Shown: positions 1-8,209, counted from the stretch's first letter. The stretch is 11,469 nt of DNA from Acidobacteriota bacterium (GCA_003650445.1 QMQE01000067.1:1-11469), one strand, 5' to 3'. Translations and numbers: made by a program. Notes: generated from the sequence alone by a model not told the origin.

Positions 1-619
1 AGACAGGTGGGACGCCGCCAATCCAGAGTGCCTGCTGGTTCCGGGATTGCTGGCAGGGTTCAACTTTGCCCGGATAAACCCGGCTGGAGAGACGGGTCAT
101 TACGGTACCCCGGATTTCGCCCTCCGGATAGTTGACGTTGAGCATAATCTTTTCTTCCATTCTCAGAATCTGTGCAAGAAGGACGGAAACGTGCTCCAGA
201 ATAGCCGGAAGATTACGAAATGTTCTTGCAGAGAGAGCCACTCCTGAAATTCCGTGGAATGCGCCCTCCATTGCTCCGGCTACGGTCCCGGAATAAATCA
301 CATCTTCTCCCATGTTGTAGCCGTTGTTAATGCCAGATAACACCAGATCCGGCCGTTTTTCTTTCAGAATGTGAAAAAGGCCGAGGTAGGTGCAATCTGC
401 CGGTGTTCCGTTGACAATAAAGAAATCCGGCTCGATTTCTTTTAACTGAAGCGGCCGATTCAAGGTCAACGCGTGGGAAGAACCAGACATTTCCTGGTGG
501 GGAACCACTGTCACCACCCGCCCGAATTGTCGCAGTGTTTCACCGAGTTTCCTCACACCCTCCGAAAACGGGCCGTCATCGTTGGTCAACAGAAAGACCT
601 TATTCTTTGATTTGCTCAA
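1..619 (-). CDS. surE: 5'/3'-nucleotidase SurE (3' end cut by window edge)
   Basis: SurE is a metal-dependent phosphatase that removes the phosphate from nucleoside 5'- or 3'-monophosphates and is linked to stationary-phase survival. I translated 206 codons by hand with no stop. The N-terminal metal site TNDDG is at residues 12-16, the serine loop SGSSH at 45-49, VNGTPADC at 69-76, and the family signature SGINNGYNMGEDVIYSGTVAGA begins at residue 95 and carries the metal-binding Asn. Full-length SurE is about 250 residues, so roughly the last 40-50 are outside the window. The start chosen is TTG at 619-617, preceded by GGGAG six bases upstream; no ATG in this frame lies before the TNDDG motif. 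The gene overlaps the end of the SpoIID gene by 20 bp, so the two are probably translated from one message. Identity is very secure; the start is fairly secure. Confidence 0.95.
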   Translation of the reverse strand, partial: MSKSKNKVFLLTNDDGPFSEGVRKLGETLRQFGRVVTVVPHQEMSGSSHALTLNRPLQLKEIEPDFFIVNGTPADCTYLGLFHILKEKRPDLVLSGINNGYNMGEDVIYSGTVAGAMEGAFHGISGVALSARTFRNLPAILEHVSVLLAQILRMEEKIMLNVNYPEGEIRGTVMTRLSSRVYPGKVEPCQQSRNQQALWIGGVPPV

Positions 620-2558
620 TCTTAACTCCCGTGTAGTAGTGCTTCAGAATATCCGTGTACGTATGCCCTTTGGTTGCCATGCCGAAAGCCCCCACCTGGC
701 ACATCCCTACGCCATGCCCCCAGGCACTTCCCGTCAGGTAGACGCCAAGAAGTTTACCACCTGCGTTCACCCGTTTAAAGAGTCTGAATTTGTTTTCTTT
801 ACCGCCCAGAATCCATCGGATTTTCAGGCCCCGGATGATTCCACTTCCTGTTGTTCCTGTTACTTTCAAAGCTGCGACACGGCCGGTCGCCGTTGTTTTT
901 GCAACTGAAATATTCGTCAATTTCCCCACTTTTACATAGCGGTTCACCTGCCGGCTCAGCTTATCGGCAGTGAGAAAACGAAACCAGCGATAGGAAGACA
1001 CAAAACTGTCATTCAGGGGCCCCTGGGATTCCCGGGTCAGGATTTCCACCGCTGCGATTCCACCACCATCGGGCCTCTCTATGTATCGGATTCGGTCACC
1101 AAAACGAATCCGGGCAATGGAAGCCGGAATTAATTGCTTACCTGCCGAGTAAAAAAGGAAATCCGGTGTCGGCTTCATGTCCAGAAAATCTTTGTCCACT
1201 ACTTTGAACCTGAGTTTCGGTTTATCTTCCTGATTCAGCACTTCACGAATTTTTTCGCCAATAGCCACGACATCCACGATACGGGCGGGGATATCCGGAC
1301 AGGGCTGCAGGACAAGCCCGGCGTTTATCAATTCCATGCTGTCATTGATGGAAAACAGCGCTTTACTGAGATATTCCGCCACTTCCTTCAGTGAATTAGA
1401 TTTCAATCCCTTCCCGGGCAATGCAATCCCCATTTTTTTCAACAGAGCACTGAAATACCCGTTGACAAACGGAACGGAGGCAATTTCATTGAGATGGGGC
1501 AGGGTTTCTTTTTTCAAAAAACCGTCTTCGTACATCCTGACAATTGCCAGGGACGGGTTTTCCACATAGGGTGTTTCCAGAAGTGGCAGCGTTACTCCGG
1601 CGGTAAGATTCCAGGAAACCCAGTCCCCATCCGAACCTCCGCATTTCACAGATTTCAGATACGGAACCGGACCACCTTCAAACACGTTTTCGACATTTTC
1701 AGTCTCTCCACCGCAAAATGCTGTAAACAGGGCATTGATAGGCTTTCCCTGATACGTCAGAATCTCTCCCCGGGTCGCTTCAACCGCCCGGTCCGTACGG
1801 TCCTGTTCCACATTCATCCCTTTATAGACCTGGCAACTCTGGCTGGCACAGATATCAAAACCCAGAGATTTGAACTGGTTCAGGTTGTAGTAGACATAGG
1901 TTCTGGCCGCAACCGCCTGGGCCTTTAATGCTTCGATATGGGGATACAGTGTTCCCCCCATTTCCGCCGGTACCACCCCCCGGAGATATTGCTCAATATC
2001 CACAATGTTGATCACATTGAAGCGATCTCCATTCACCCGGATCTGCAGACTTCCCCGGTATCGGGTACCTTCAATAGTGATGGGATGACTGCTCTTCAGG
2101 GTTATGAAACCCTCACGGAGGGGATACTTGTCATATTCAGCCGTAATCAGGTACAGAATTCTCTTTTTCTGAGGTTTACCGTCAAAGCTGGTGATGTACA
2201 CATCATTGAATCCATTTAGTTTCAACAGGTCTTTTGTTGCCCCGGCCTCACTGAGAGAGCTGTAAGGGCCAAACCGGACAAGGTACAGATTCCGTTTCCG
2301 GATGTATTCAACAGACGCCTTCTCATCCGTAAATTTTGCCAACATTTTCTGACACGCTTCAACTGAGGAATGGCGACGGTAAGCGCCTACCTGAACAATC
2401 CATCCCGGCATTTCTTCTACAGCCTTTCCAGGATTTCCGAGCCAGATACGAAACGTGGAATTGGCAGGGACAGTCCGAACCGAATGTTTGTTGTGAAGGA
2501 TTTTCAATTTTGCATCTGTATGAAAACGCACTTCGTGGCGATTCAACACCACACCCAC
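600..2558 (-). CDS. SPOR-SpoIID/LytB domain protein (probable peptidoglycan lytic transglycosylase)
   Basis: SpoIID enzymes cleave glycan strands that have lost their stem peptides; SPOR domains bind the same denuded glycan. Numbering from the GTG at 2558 (652 aa): residues 51-125 resemble a SPOR repeat (PGWIVQVGAY, then YLVRFGPYSS). SpoIID runs from about 130, with VVPAEMGG at 195-202 carrying the likely catalytic Glu199, the ALKAQAVAARTY helix, SQSCQVYKG, and FCGGETENVENVF at 281-293. The C-terminal signature GHGVGMCQVGA is at 614-624. Between about 320 and 510 lies a long stretch I do not recognise, far longer than in typical SpoIID, where these blocks lie close together. The GTG start has no ribosome site and cuts off a signal peptide encoded just upstream (2559-2630), so the real product is probably about 24 residues longer. 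Periplasmic location is inferred. It lies between the zinc-ribbon gene and surE, overlapping surE by 20 bp. Confidence 0.88.
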   Translation of the reverse strand: MGVVLNRHEVRFHTDAKLKILHNKHSVRTVPANSTFRIWLGNPGKAVEEMPGWIVQVGAYRRHSSVEACQKMLAKFTDEKASVEYIRKRNLYLVRFGPYSSLSEAGATKDLLKLNGFNDVYITSFDGKPQKKRILYLITAEYDKYPLREGFITLKSSHPITIEGTRYRGSLQIRVNGDRFNVINIVDIEQYLRGVVPAEMGGTLYPHIEALKAQAVAARTYVYYNLNQFKSLGFDICASQSCQVYKGMNVEQDRTDRAVEATRGEILTYQGKPINALFTAFCGGETENVENVFEGGPVPYLKSVKCGGSDGDWVSWNLTAGVTLPLLETPYVENPSLAIVRMYEDGFLKKETLPHLNEIASVPFVNGYFSALLKKMGIALPGKGLKSNSLKEVAEYLSKALFSINDSMELINAGLVLQPCPDIPARIVDVVAIGEKIREVLNQEDKPKLRFKVVDKDFLDMKPTPDFLFYSAGKQLIPASIARIRFGDRIRYIERPDGGGIAAVEILTRESQGPLNDSFVSSYRWFRFLTADKLSRQVNRYVKVGKLTNISVAKTTATGRVAALKVTGTTGSGIIRGLKIRWILGGKENKFRLFKRVNAGGKLLGVYLTGSAWGHGVGMCQVGAFGMATKGHTYTDILKHYYTGVKIEQIKE

Positions 2559-2630
2559 CCGGATGGGTTTTCCATTGACCGGACTCAGTATCAGGGTAAG
2601 GAAAAGCGCATTAAGAATCAGTCTTCGGAT
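2559..2630 (-). other. In-frame signal-peptide extension of the SpoIID gene with a non-standard start
   Basis: Reading upstream of the GTG at 2558 in the same frame gives ATC-RRLILNALFLTLILSPVNGKPIR. This is a textbook signal peptide: two Arg, a hydrophobic core, then SPVNG. The frame stays open back to a TAA near 2715 but contains no ATG, GTG or TTG. A strong ribosome site (GGAGGAGG, about 2642-2635) sits in front of the ATC at 2630-2628; the first GGAGG is seven bases away. The ATC differs from ATG by one base. So either a rare start codon (ATC, or CTG at 2621) is used, or the sequence carries an error or a start-codon mutation. The extension overlaps the end of the zinc-ribbon gene by 13 bp. 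Confidence 0.7.
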
Positions 2631-2974
2631 ATATCCTCCTCCGCCACACTTTCCTCCTGTTCCTTCAACAAGATTTCCGCCCTCTCTTTGTCCTGTTCCC
2701 GAACGAGCACTTTAATTACGCTTAAATCGCCCATGGTTTCCGGAATCATTCCAAAAGCCACATCCTCTACAACAGCGGGGATGCTGTTCGCAACCAGTAA
2801 TCCCCGGATAATTTTCCCTTCACCTATAGCAGAAACACGGCGAACCACGACCCATTTTTCCGGATTTCCGGAATCTGTTGTTTCCGGTAATTTATCCAAT
2901 AATTGCATGCCACAGTCCGGACATGTTGTCATCCCTTCCTTAAACTCATACCCGCAAGACGGACAGTACGGCAT
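2618..2974 (-). CDS. Zinc-ribbon protein with DUF2007-like domain
   Basis: This is a small 118-residue soluble protein. The N-terminus is a zinc ribbon with two CxxC knuckles (Cys4, Cys7, Cys18, Cys21), followed by a short linker. From about residue 40 a compact domain (WVVVRRVSAIGEGKIIRGLLVANSIPAVVED, then IKVLVREQDKERAEILLKE) resembles DUF2007, a family labelled putative prokaryotic signal-transducing protein whose biochemical role is not established. The tail is very acidic. The start ATG has GAGGAG two to five bases upstream, and only nine bases separate it from the exbD stop. Its last codons contain the ribosome site for the SpoIID gene, which suggests translational coupling. The domain call rests on overall pattern, not on a catalytic motif. 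Confidence 0.8.
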   Translation of the reverse strand: MPYCPSCGYEFKEGMTTCPDCGMQLLDKLPETTDSGNPEKWVVVRRVSAIGEGKIIRGLLVANSIPAVVEDVAFGMIPETMGDLSVIKVLVREQDKERAEILLKEQEESVAEEDISED

Positions 2975-2983
2975 AACTCCTCC

Positions 2984-3391
2984 TCATTTTTTCATCTCCC
3001 CGGCAACGGAAAGTGATTTAACCCCCGCCTGCCGGGATGCATCCATAACCCGGTACACCAATTCATATCGAGCTGACTTGTCCGCTTTGATAATCAACTC
3101 TTTCTTTTTTGCCAGAGCAATCTGTTTCTTGATTACCCCAGTAAGCTTATCCGGCGGCGTCAACTCCTTTCCTACATAAATATCGCCCTTTTCAGAGATT
3201 GTGACCACTACATTGTCTGTTTTTTTGAGGCCCTTTGAAACCGAAGACGGCAAATTTAATGGAAGCCCGGCCTCGTCCCGGAAGGTTGTGGATACCATGA
3301 AAAAAATGAGAAGGAGAAATACCACATCAATCAGCGGCGAAATATCCAGCAGGGCATTTCGTCGGCTTGTCCGTCCGTTCCCGAAATTCAT
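2984..3391 (-). CDS. exbD: ExbD/TolR-family biopolymer transport protein
   Basis: ExbD/TolR proteins sit in the inner membrane with one transmembrane helix and, with an ExbB/TolQ partner, use the proton gradient to drive envelope work through TonB, TolA or similar proteins. The 135-residue product has a short cytoplasmic N-terminus, then LLDISPLIDVVFLLLIFFMVST at about 14-35 as the single membrane helix. Asp22 in the PLIDVVF motif matches the conserved proton-carrying Asp of the family. A periplasmic domain of about 95 residues follows, with the usual ITISEKGDIYVG-like strand and the IIKADKSARYELVYRVMDASRQAGV region. The ATG overlaps the exbB stop by four bases (ATGA). No tonB or tolA is in view, so the driven partner is unknown. 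Confidence 0.93.
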   Translation of the reverse strand: MNFGNGRTSRRNALLDISPLIDVVFLLLIFFMVSTTFRDEAGLPLNLPSSVSKGLKKTDNVVVTISEKGDIYVGKELTPPDKLTGVIKKQIALAKKKELIIKADKSARYELVYRVMDASRQAGVKSLSVAGEMKK

Positions 3392-3993
3392 GACGACTTC
3401 AACCGCTTAAATATGGAGAGAACTTCTTTTTCCAGTTCAATGGCAATGCTTTCCGCCCGTTCCGAATACATGTTGTAGAAAATGAGGAACGGAATGGCGA
3501 TACTGAGCCCAGCCGCCGTAGTAATCAGAGCCTCTGAAATCCCACCGGCCAGAAGCTCCGCCCGGCCGATCCCCTGGGTTGAAATAACTTTGAACACCTT
3601 GATCATGCCGGTTACTGTGCCCAACAGGCCCAGAAGGGGTTCAATTGAAATAATGGTACTTAAGGTCGGCAGGTATCGTTCCAGACGGCGTACCGCATGC
3701 TTACCCGAGCTTTCAATCAGTTCCCGAAGCTCATCCTCAGGCAATTCCCGGTTCCGGATAGCCTCTTCAAGGAGTTCCGCCACTGCCGGAGTAGCACCGG
3801 CCTTAACCTGAGCTATTGCCATCTCATAATCTCTGTCACCAAGACGCTCTTTTACGTTCAAAAACAGTTTTCTATCTACAATCCGAGAGGCTCTCAGATT
3901 AAAAGCTTTCTCAATAATGATGGCCAGCCCCACCAGCAACCCCAGAAGAATGGGGTACATGAGGGGGCCTCCCTTCTCAATGAATGTCCACAT
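3388..3993 (-). CDS. exbB: ExbB/TolQ/MotA-family proton channel protein
   Basis: This is the membrane partner of the next gene. The 201-residue product has the family layout of three membrane helices (about 11-28, 109-131 and 153-174) with a cytoplasmic loop between the first two. Signatures are KGGPLMYPILL at the N-terminus, IEPLLGLLGTVTGMIKVF at about 117-134, and EALITTAAGLSIAIPFLIFYN at about 154-174. I chose the ATG at 3993, whose A is also the last base of the guaB stop (TGATG). A TTG one codon earlier (3996) is also open. The internal ATG at 3960 has a stronger ribosome site (AGGGAGG, seven bases), but starting there would lose the conserved KGGP segment. The family is large and could equally be called TolQ. 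Confidence 0.92.
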   Translation of the reverse strand: MWTFIEKGGPLMYPILLGLLVGLAIIIEKAFNLRASRIVDRKLFLNVKERLGDRDYEMAIAQVKAGATPAVAELLEEAIRNRELPEDELRELIESSGKHAVRRLERYLPTLSTIISIEPLLGLLGTVTGMIKVFKVISTQGIGRAELLAGGISEALITTAAGLSIAIPFLIFYNMYSERAESIAIELEKEVLSIFKRLKSS

Positions 3994-5465
3994 CAATCCA
4001 ACCTGTAATTGGGCGCTTCTTTGGTAATCGCCACATCGTGGGGGTGGCTTTCCGTCAAGCCGGCACTGGTGATACGAATGAATTTTGCCTTCGTTTTTAA
4101 TTCTTCAACACTGCGACACCCCGCAAGCCCCATACCGGAACGGAGACCGCCAATGAGCTGATGGACAACACCCGACAATGAGCCACGGTATTGCACCTGC
4201 CCTTCAATCCCTTCCGGAACCAGCTTGGTTCGGGATGAAGAGTCCTGGAAATAACGGTCCGCGCTACCTTTTTTCATGGCTCCAATGGAACCCATTCCCC
4301 GATAGGTCTTGTATGTTCTCCCCTGATAAATCACGGTTTCTCCCGGTGCCTCATCGGTTCCGGCAAAGAGACTGCCGATCATCACGCTGTCTGCCCCGGC
4401 GACAAGCGCTTTTGTCACATCACCGGAAAATTTTATGCCCCCATCGGCAATCACCGGAGTACCGGTCATTTTCGCAGCAGCGGCACACTGGGAAATCGCT
4501 GTCACCTGGGCCATTCCGCAACCGGTTACCACCCTTGTTGTGCAGATAGAACCCGGGCCGATTCCCACTTTCACCACATCTGCTCCGGCTTTAATTAAAG
4601 CCAGGGTAGCCTCCGCTGTTGCAATGTTACCGACAACCAACTCCACTTCCGGATACTTCTTCTTGAGAATCCGTGTCGCTTCCAGCACACCAGCTGAGTG
4701 GCCGTGGGAAGAATCCATCACCAGAATATCCACATTTTTTCGAATCAGTTCATCTGCCCGGTCTTCCATGTCGCCTGAAACACCGATGGCGGCTCCAACC
4801 CGAAGACGCCCTAACTCATCCTTGCATGCATGGGGATACTGAATTTTCTTTTCGATATCTTTAACCGTAATCAAACCCCGCAGGTGAAATTCTTCGTCCA
4901 CAACGAGGAGTTTTTCAATTTTGTGCTGATGGAGGATACGTTTGGCATCTTCCAGTGTTGTTCCAACCGGTACCGTCACCAGATTCTCTTTGGTCATGAT
5001 ATCCCGCACTTTGATATCGCTGCGAGTCTCAAACCGGAGGTCCCGGTTGGTGAGAATGCCCACCAGTTTTCCCCCTGACTTCCCCGATGCTGTCACGGGT
5101 ACACCTGAAATCCGGTAATTGTGCATCAGCTCTTCCGCCTGATAAACAAACGCGTCCGGAGCAATTGTAATGGGGTCCACAATCATACCGGATTCCGACC
5201 GCTTAACCTTGTCAACTTCCTCGGACTGCTCTTCAACAGTCATATTCTTGTGGATAACACCCAGCCCCCCCTGCTGGGCAAGGGCAATAGCAAGCCGGGA
5301 CTCTGTGATGGTATCCATTGCCGCGCTCAGAAGGGGAATGTTCAGTGAAATCTTTCGGGAAAGGCGGGTTCTTACCTCCACTTCATTTGGATGAACCTCG
5401 GAATAGGCCGGTATAACCAGCACATCATCAAAAGTGAGCCCGATTTCAGGGGTTTTCTCCAGCAT
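3993..5465 (-). CDS. guaB: Inosine-5'-monophosphate dehydrogenase
   Basis: GuaB oxidises IMP to XMP with NAD+, the committed step of guanine nucleotide synthesis, in the cytoplasm. At 490 residues it is the usual length for bacterial enzymes. The order is a TIM-barrel start (LTFDDVLVIPAYSEV at 10-24), two CBS domains (about 97-147 and 158-208) that sense adenine and guanine nucleotides in this family, and the second half of the barrel. The active-site loop GIGPGSICTTRVVTG places the catalytic Cys at 308; ADGG at 340-343 binds the phosphate; YRGMGSIGAM is at 388-397; and the flap with the Arg-Tyr pair is at 404-405. The start is two bases after the secA stop, with AGAGG five bases upstream. 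Coupling to secA and exbB is by position only. Confidence 0.98.
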   Translation of the reverse strand: MLEKTPEIGLTFDDVLVIPAYSEVHPNEVEVRTRLSRKISLNIPLLSAAMDTITESRLAIALAQQGGLGVIHKNMTVEEQSEEVDKVKRSESGMIVDPITIAPDAFVYQAEELMHNYRISGVPVTASGKSGGKLVGILTNRDLRFETRSDIKVRDIMTKENLVTVPVGTTLEDAKRILHQHKIEKLLVVDEEFHLRGLITVKDIEKKIQYPHACKDELGRLRVGAAIGVSGDMEDRADELIRKNVDILVMDSSHGHSAGVLEATRILKKKYPEVELVVGNIATAEATLALIKAGADVVKVGIGPGSICTTRVVTGCGMAQVTAISQCAAAAKMTGTPVIADGGIKFSGDVTKALVAGADSVMIGSLFAGTDEAPGETVIYQGRTYKTYRGMGSIGAMKKGSADRYFQDSSSRTKLVPEGIEGQVQYRGSLSGVVHQLIGGLRSGMGLAGCRSVEELKTKAKFIRITSAGLTESHPHDVAITKEAPNYRLD

Positions 5466-5467
5466 TC

Positions 5468-8155
5468 TTACCTCTCATTTTTTCCACAGCATTTTTTATA
5501 CTTCTTGCCACTGCCACATGGACAGGGGTCGTTTCGCCCGACTTTCGGCTTATCACGCTTGATCTGGGCTACCGCAGGCGTATCCCCGCCACCGGCATTT
5601 CGGAACCGACGTTGCTTGGCTTTGGCCTTTCGTTTTTCTTCACGAACCTGCTCCTCAGAAGGGGGCTGAATCCAGTACAACACCTTGATAATATTGTCTT
5701 CCACAAGTGCCATAGTGTTCTCAAACAGAGAAAGGCTTTCTTTTTTGTACTCAATGATGGGGTCTTTCTGCCCATAGCCACGGAGGCCGATGGAGTCTTT
5801 CAGGTGATCCATATTCCGAAGGTGTTCTTTCCAATGGCGATCCAGAAACTGTAACGCGACAAAGCGCTCGTGCATCCGAAACATCTTGTCATCACCGATC
5901 AGCTTGACCTTTTCTTCATATGCTTCGGTAACCTTTTTATACAGCGTTTCCTCCAGCTTCTCCCGTTTGATAGCCCGAACCTCTTCTGGAGTGATTTCAT
6001 AATCAAAGTATTCGTTAATTTTTTTCGCAAATTCTTCCGCATTCCACTCATCCGGGTGCTTTGGATCCGTGATGTACTGGTCTTCCAGCCAGAAGAGAAT
6101 ATCTTCCGTCAGGTTAAATACATGCTCCCTGGCGTTGCCGTGAAGTATTTTACGCCTCAGGCTGTAAAAAGTGTTCCGCTGTTGGTTCATCACGGTATCG
6201 TAGTCCATGAGATTCTTACGAATATCAAAGTTCCGGCTTTCAACCTGGCGCTGGGCACGCTCAATGGATTTGCTGATCATCTTGTGCTCAATGGGAACAC
6301 CTTCTTCCATGCCAAGCTTGCCCATCAGGCCGGAAATCCGGTCACTGCCGAAAATCCGCATCAGGTCATCTTCCAGCGACAGATAGAATCGGGACGCACC
6401 CGGATCTCCCTGACGACCGGAACGGCCTCGCAACTGATTGTCAATCCGGCGACTTTCATGGCGTTCACTGCCGACAATAAACAGCCCGCCGGCTTCCAGA
6501 ACCTCCTGCTTCTCTCTGCTGCAAATGTCCTTGTATTTCTTAAGAATCGCTTCGCGCTCTTCTGCTGTCAGGTCTTCTTTGCTCAGTTCCGGTAAGGCCA
6601 GCATCTCCGGATTTCCACCCAGCACAATATCGGTACCACGGCCGGCCATGTTGGTCGCAATGGTTACCGCGCCCTTCCGGCCGGCCTGGGCAACAATTTC
6701 CGCTTCTTTCTCATGAAATTTCGCATTCAAAACCACGTGCTTGATTTTTTTCTTCTTCAACAATTTGCTTAAAACTTCAGATTTTTCAATGGAAATCGTA
6801 CCCAACAGCACCGGCTGACCCTTCTCGTGGAGTGCCCGGACGTCTGATGCAATTGCATTAAATTTTTCCCTCTCGGTTCGGTATACAACATCCGCATAAT
6901 CTTTACGAATCATGGGTTTGTTTGTTGGAATCACCGACACATCCAGTTCATAGATTTTTTTAAACTCCAGTGCCTCGGTGTCGGCGGTTCCGGTCATACC
7001 GGAGAGAACGTCGTACATCCTGAAGTAATTCTGGAAAGTGATGGTAGCCAGCGTCTGGTTTTCCGCCTGAATCTTGACATTTTCCTTGGCTTCCAGCGCC
7101 TGGTGCAGTCCATCGGAAAAACGGCGGCCCGGCATCAGGCGTCCGGTAAACTCATCCACAATTAACACTTCATTGTCTTTAACAATATAGTCTACATCCC
7201 GCTCAAAAAGCGCGTGGGCCTTCAACGCCTGTTCCACACAGTGGAGAAGTTCAATATTACTGGGATCATAGAGATTTTCCACTCCCAGAAGCTTCTCGGC
7301 CTTTTCTACACCTTTTTCCGTCAATGTAACATTCCGGTCTTTTTCATCCACTTCATAGTCCGCATCCGGGTCGTCTTCTTCTTTTCCCCGAACCAGTGAA
7401 GGGATAATGCGGTTCGCATCATAATATTTCTCTGTGGATTCTTCCGAAGGCCCGGAAATAATCAATGGCGTACGGGCTTCATCAATCAAAATACTGTCAA
7501 CTTCATCCACAATGGCAAAGTTGAAGCCCCGCTGCACACAATCTTCCAGGTAATACTTCATATTGTCCCGGAGATAGTCAAACCCAAACTCGTTATTTGT
7601 GCCGTAGGTAATATCTGCGTCGTAAGCCTCTTTTCGCTCCTTATCATCCAGCCCGTTTGTAATCGTTCCGGTGGTAAAACCAAGAAAGTGATAAATCTTA
7701 TCCATCCATTCCCTGTCACGGGTGGCCAGATAGTCGTTCACTGTTACCACATGGACTCCGCGGCCGGAAAGCGCATTCAATACAACAGGCAAAGTTGCCA
7801 CAAGGGTTTTCCCCTCACCGGTTTTCATTTCGGTAATCATTCCCCGATGAAGTACAATACCGCCAACCACCTGCACATCAAAATGGCGCATGCCCAGGGT
7901 TCGTACCCCCGCTTCCCGGGTAATGGCGAACACCTCCGGCAAAATCTCGTTTAAAACCGGTTTGAAAGGTTTGTCTGCCTCGGCGAGACCGGTCACCCGA
8001 TCCCGAAAATTCTGAATTTTCTCCCGAAGTGCTTCGTCGGAGAGCTGCTGCATTTCAGGTTCCAATTGATTGACCTGGTTCACAATGGGCTGCAGACTCT
8101 TCAAGAACCTGTCATTCTTGGTTCCAAATACTTTTTTGACAATCGTTTTTATCAT
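5468..8155 (-). CDS. secA: Preprotein translocase ATPase SecA
   Basis: SecA is the ATP-driven motor that pushes unfolded precursor proteins through the SecYEG channel. At 895 residues it is close to the E. coli length. Walker A is MKTGEGKT at 110-117 and Walker B is DEVD at 217-220, followed by the ILIDEARTPLIISG segment. The second motor domain has TISIEKSE, NMAGRGTDIVLGGNPE and QLRGRSGRQGDPG. The C-terminal tail carries the SEC-C zinc site with Cys878, Cys880, Cys889 and Cys890, which in this family binds SecB and phospholipid. The ATG at 8155 is preceded by a modest GGGTGA site and by an extended -10 promoter at 8190-8198. It lies 54 bp after the M23 gene and two bases before guaB. All key motifs are intact. 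Confidence 0.99.
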   Translation of the reverse strand: MIKTIVKKVFGTKNDRFLKSLQPIVNQVNQLEPEMQQLSDEALREKIQNFRDRVTGLAEADKPFKPVLNEILPEVFAITREAGVRTLGMRHFDVQVVGGIVLHRGMITEMKTGEGKTLVATLPVVLNALSGRGVHVVTVNDYLATRDREWMDKIYHFLGFTTGTITNGLDDKERKEAYDADITYGTNNEFGFDYLRDNMKYYLEDCVQRGFNFAIVDEVDSILIDEARTPLIISGPSEESTEKYYDANRIIPSLVRGKEEDDPDADYEVDEKDRNVTLTEKGVEKAEKLLGVENLYDPSNIELLHCVEQALKAHALFERDVDYIVKDNEVLIVDEFTGRLMPGRRFSDGLHQALEAKENVKIQAENQTLATITFQNYFRMYDVLSGMTGTADTEALEFKKIYELDVSVIPTNKPMIRKDYADVVYRTEREKFNAIASDVRALHEKGQPVLLGTISIEKSEVLSKLLKKKKIKHVVLNAKFHEKEAEIVAQAGRKGAVTIATNMAGRGTDIVLGGNPEMLALPELSKEDLTAEEREAILKKYKDICSREKQEVLEAGGLFIVGSERHESRRIDNQLRGRSGRQGDPGASRFYLSLEDDLMRIFGSDRISGLMGKLGMEEGVPIEHKMISKSIERAQRQVESRNFDIRKNLMDYDTVMNQQRNTFYSLRRKILHGNAREHVFNLTEDILFWLEDQYITDPKHPDEWNAEEFAKKINEYFDYEITPEEVRAIKREKLEETLYKKVTEAYEEKVKLIGDDKMFRMHERFVALQFLDRHWKEHLRNMDHLKDSIGLRGYGQKDPIIEYKKESLSLFENTMALVEDNIIKVLYWIQPPSEEQVREEKRKAKAKQRRFRNAGGGDTPAVAQIKRDKPKVGRNDPCPCGSGKKYKKCCGKNER

Positions 8156-8189
8156 TATTCACCCAGTTTCATCAGTTTTTCAAGACAAG

Positions 8190-8198
8190 ATTATAACA
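8190..8198 (-). promoter_or_regulatory. Extended -10 promoter candidate for secA
   Basis: In the 54-bp gap between the M23 stop and secA, the minus strand reads TGTTATAAT, a perfect TATAAT preceded by the TGN of an extended -10. No good -35 lies 17 bases upstream, which is tolerated for extended -10 promoters. Transcription would start near 8183, leaving a leader of about 28 bases before the secA ATG. This would give secA and the genes below it a source of message independent of the M23 promoter. Confidence 0.55.
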
Positions 8199-8209
8199 CC
8201 TGAAGAGGT

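Noticed and set aside
1..619. surE as a pseudogene because it has no ATG start
   Set aside because: TTG at 619 has a GGGAG site six bases upstream and the coding frame is uninterrupted with all active-site motifs.
2370..3179. 269-codon plus-strand open frame antisense to exbD, the zinc-ribbon gene and the start of the SpoIID gene
   Set aside because: It is opposite three genes with clear family signatures. Its Ser/Pro/Thr-rich translation looks like a shadow frame.
5870..6595. 241-codon plus-strand open frame antisense to secA
   Set aside because: It is fully inside secA, whose motifs are intact; the translation has no family features.
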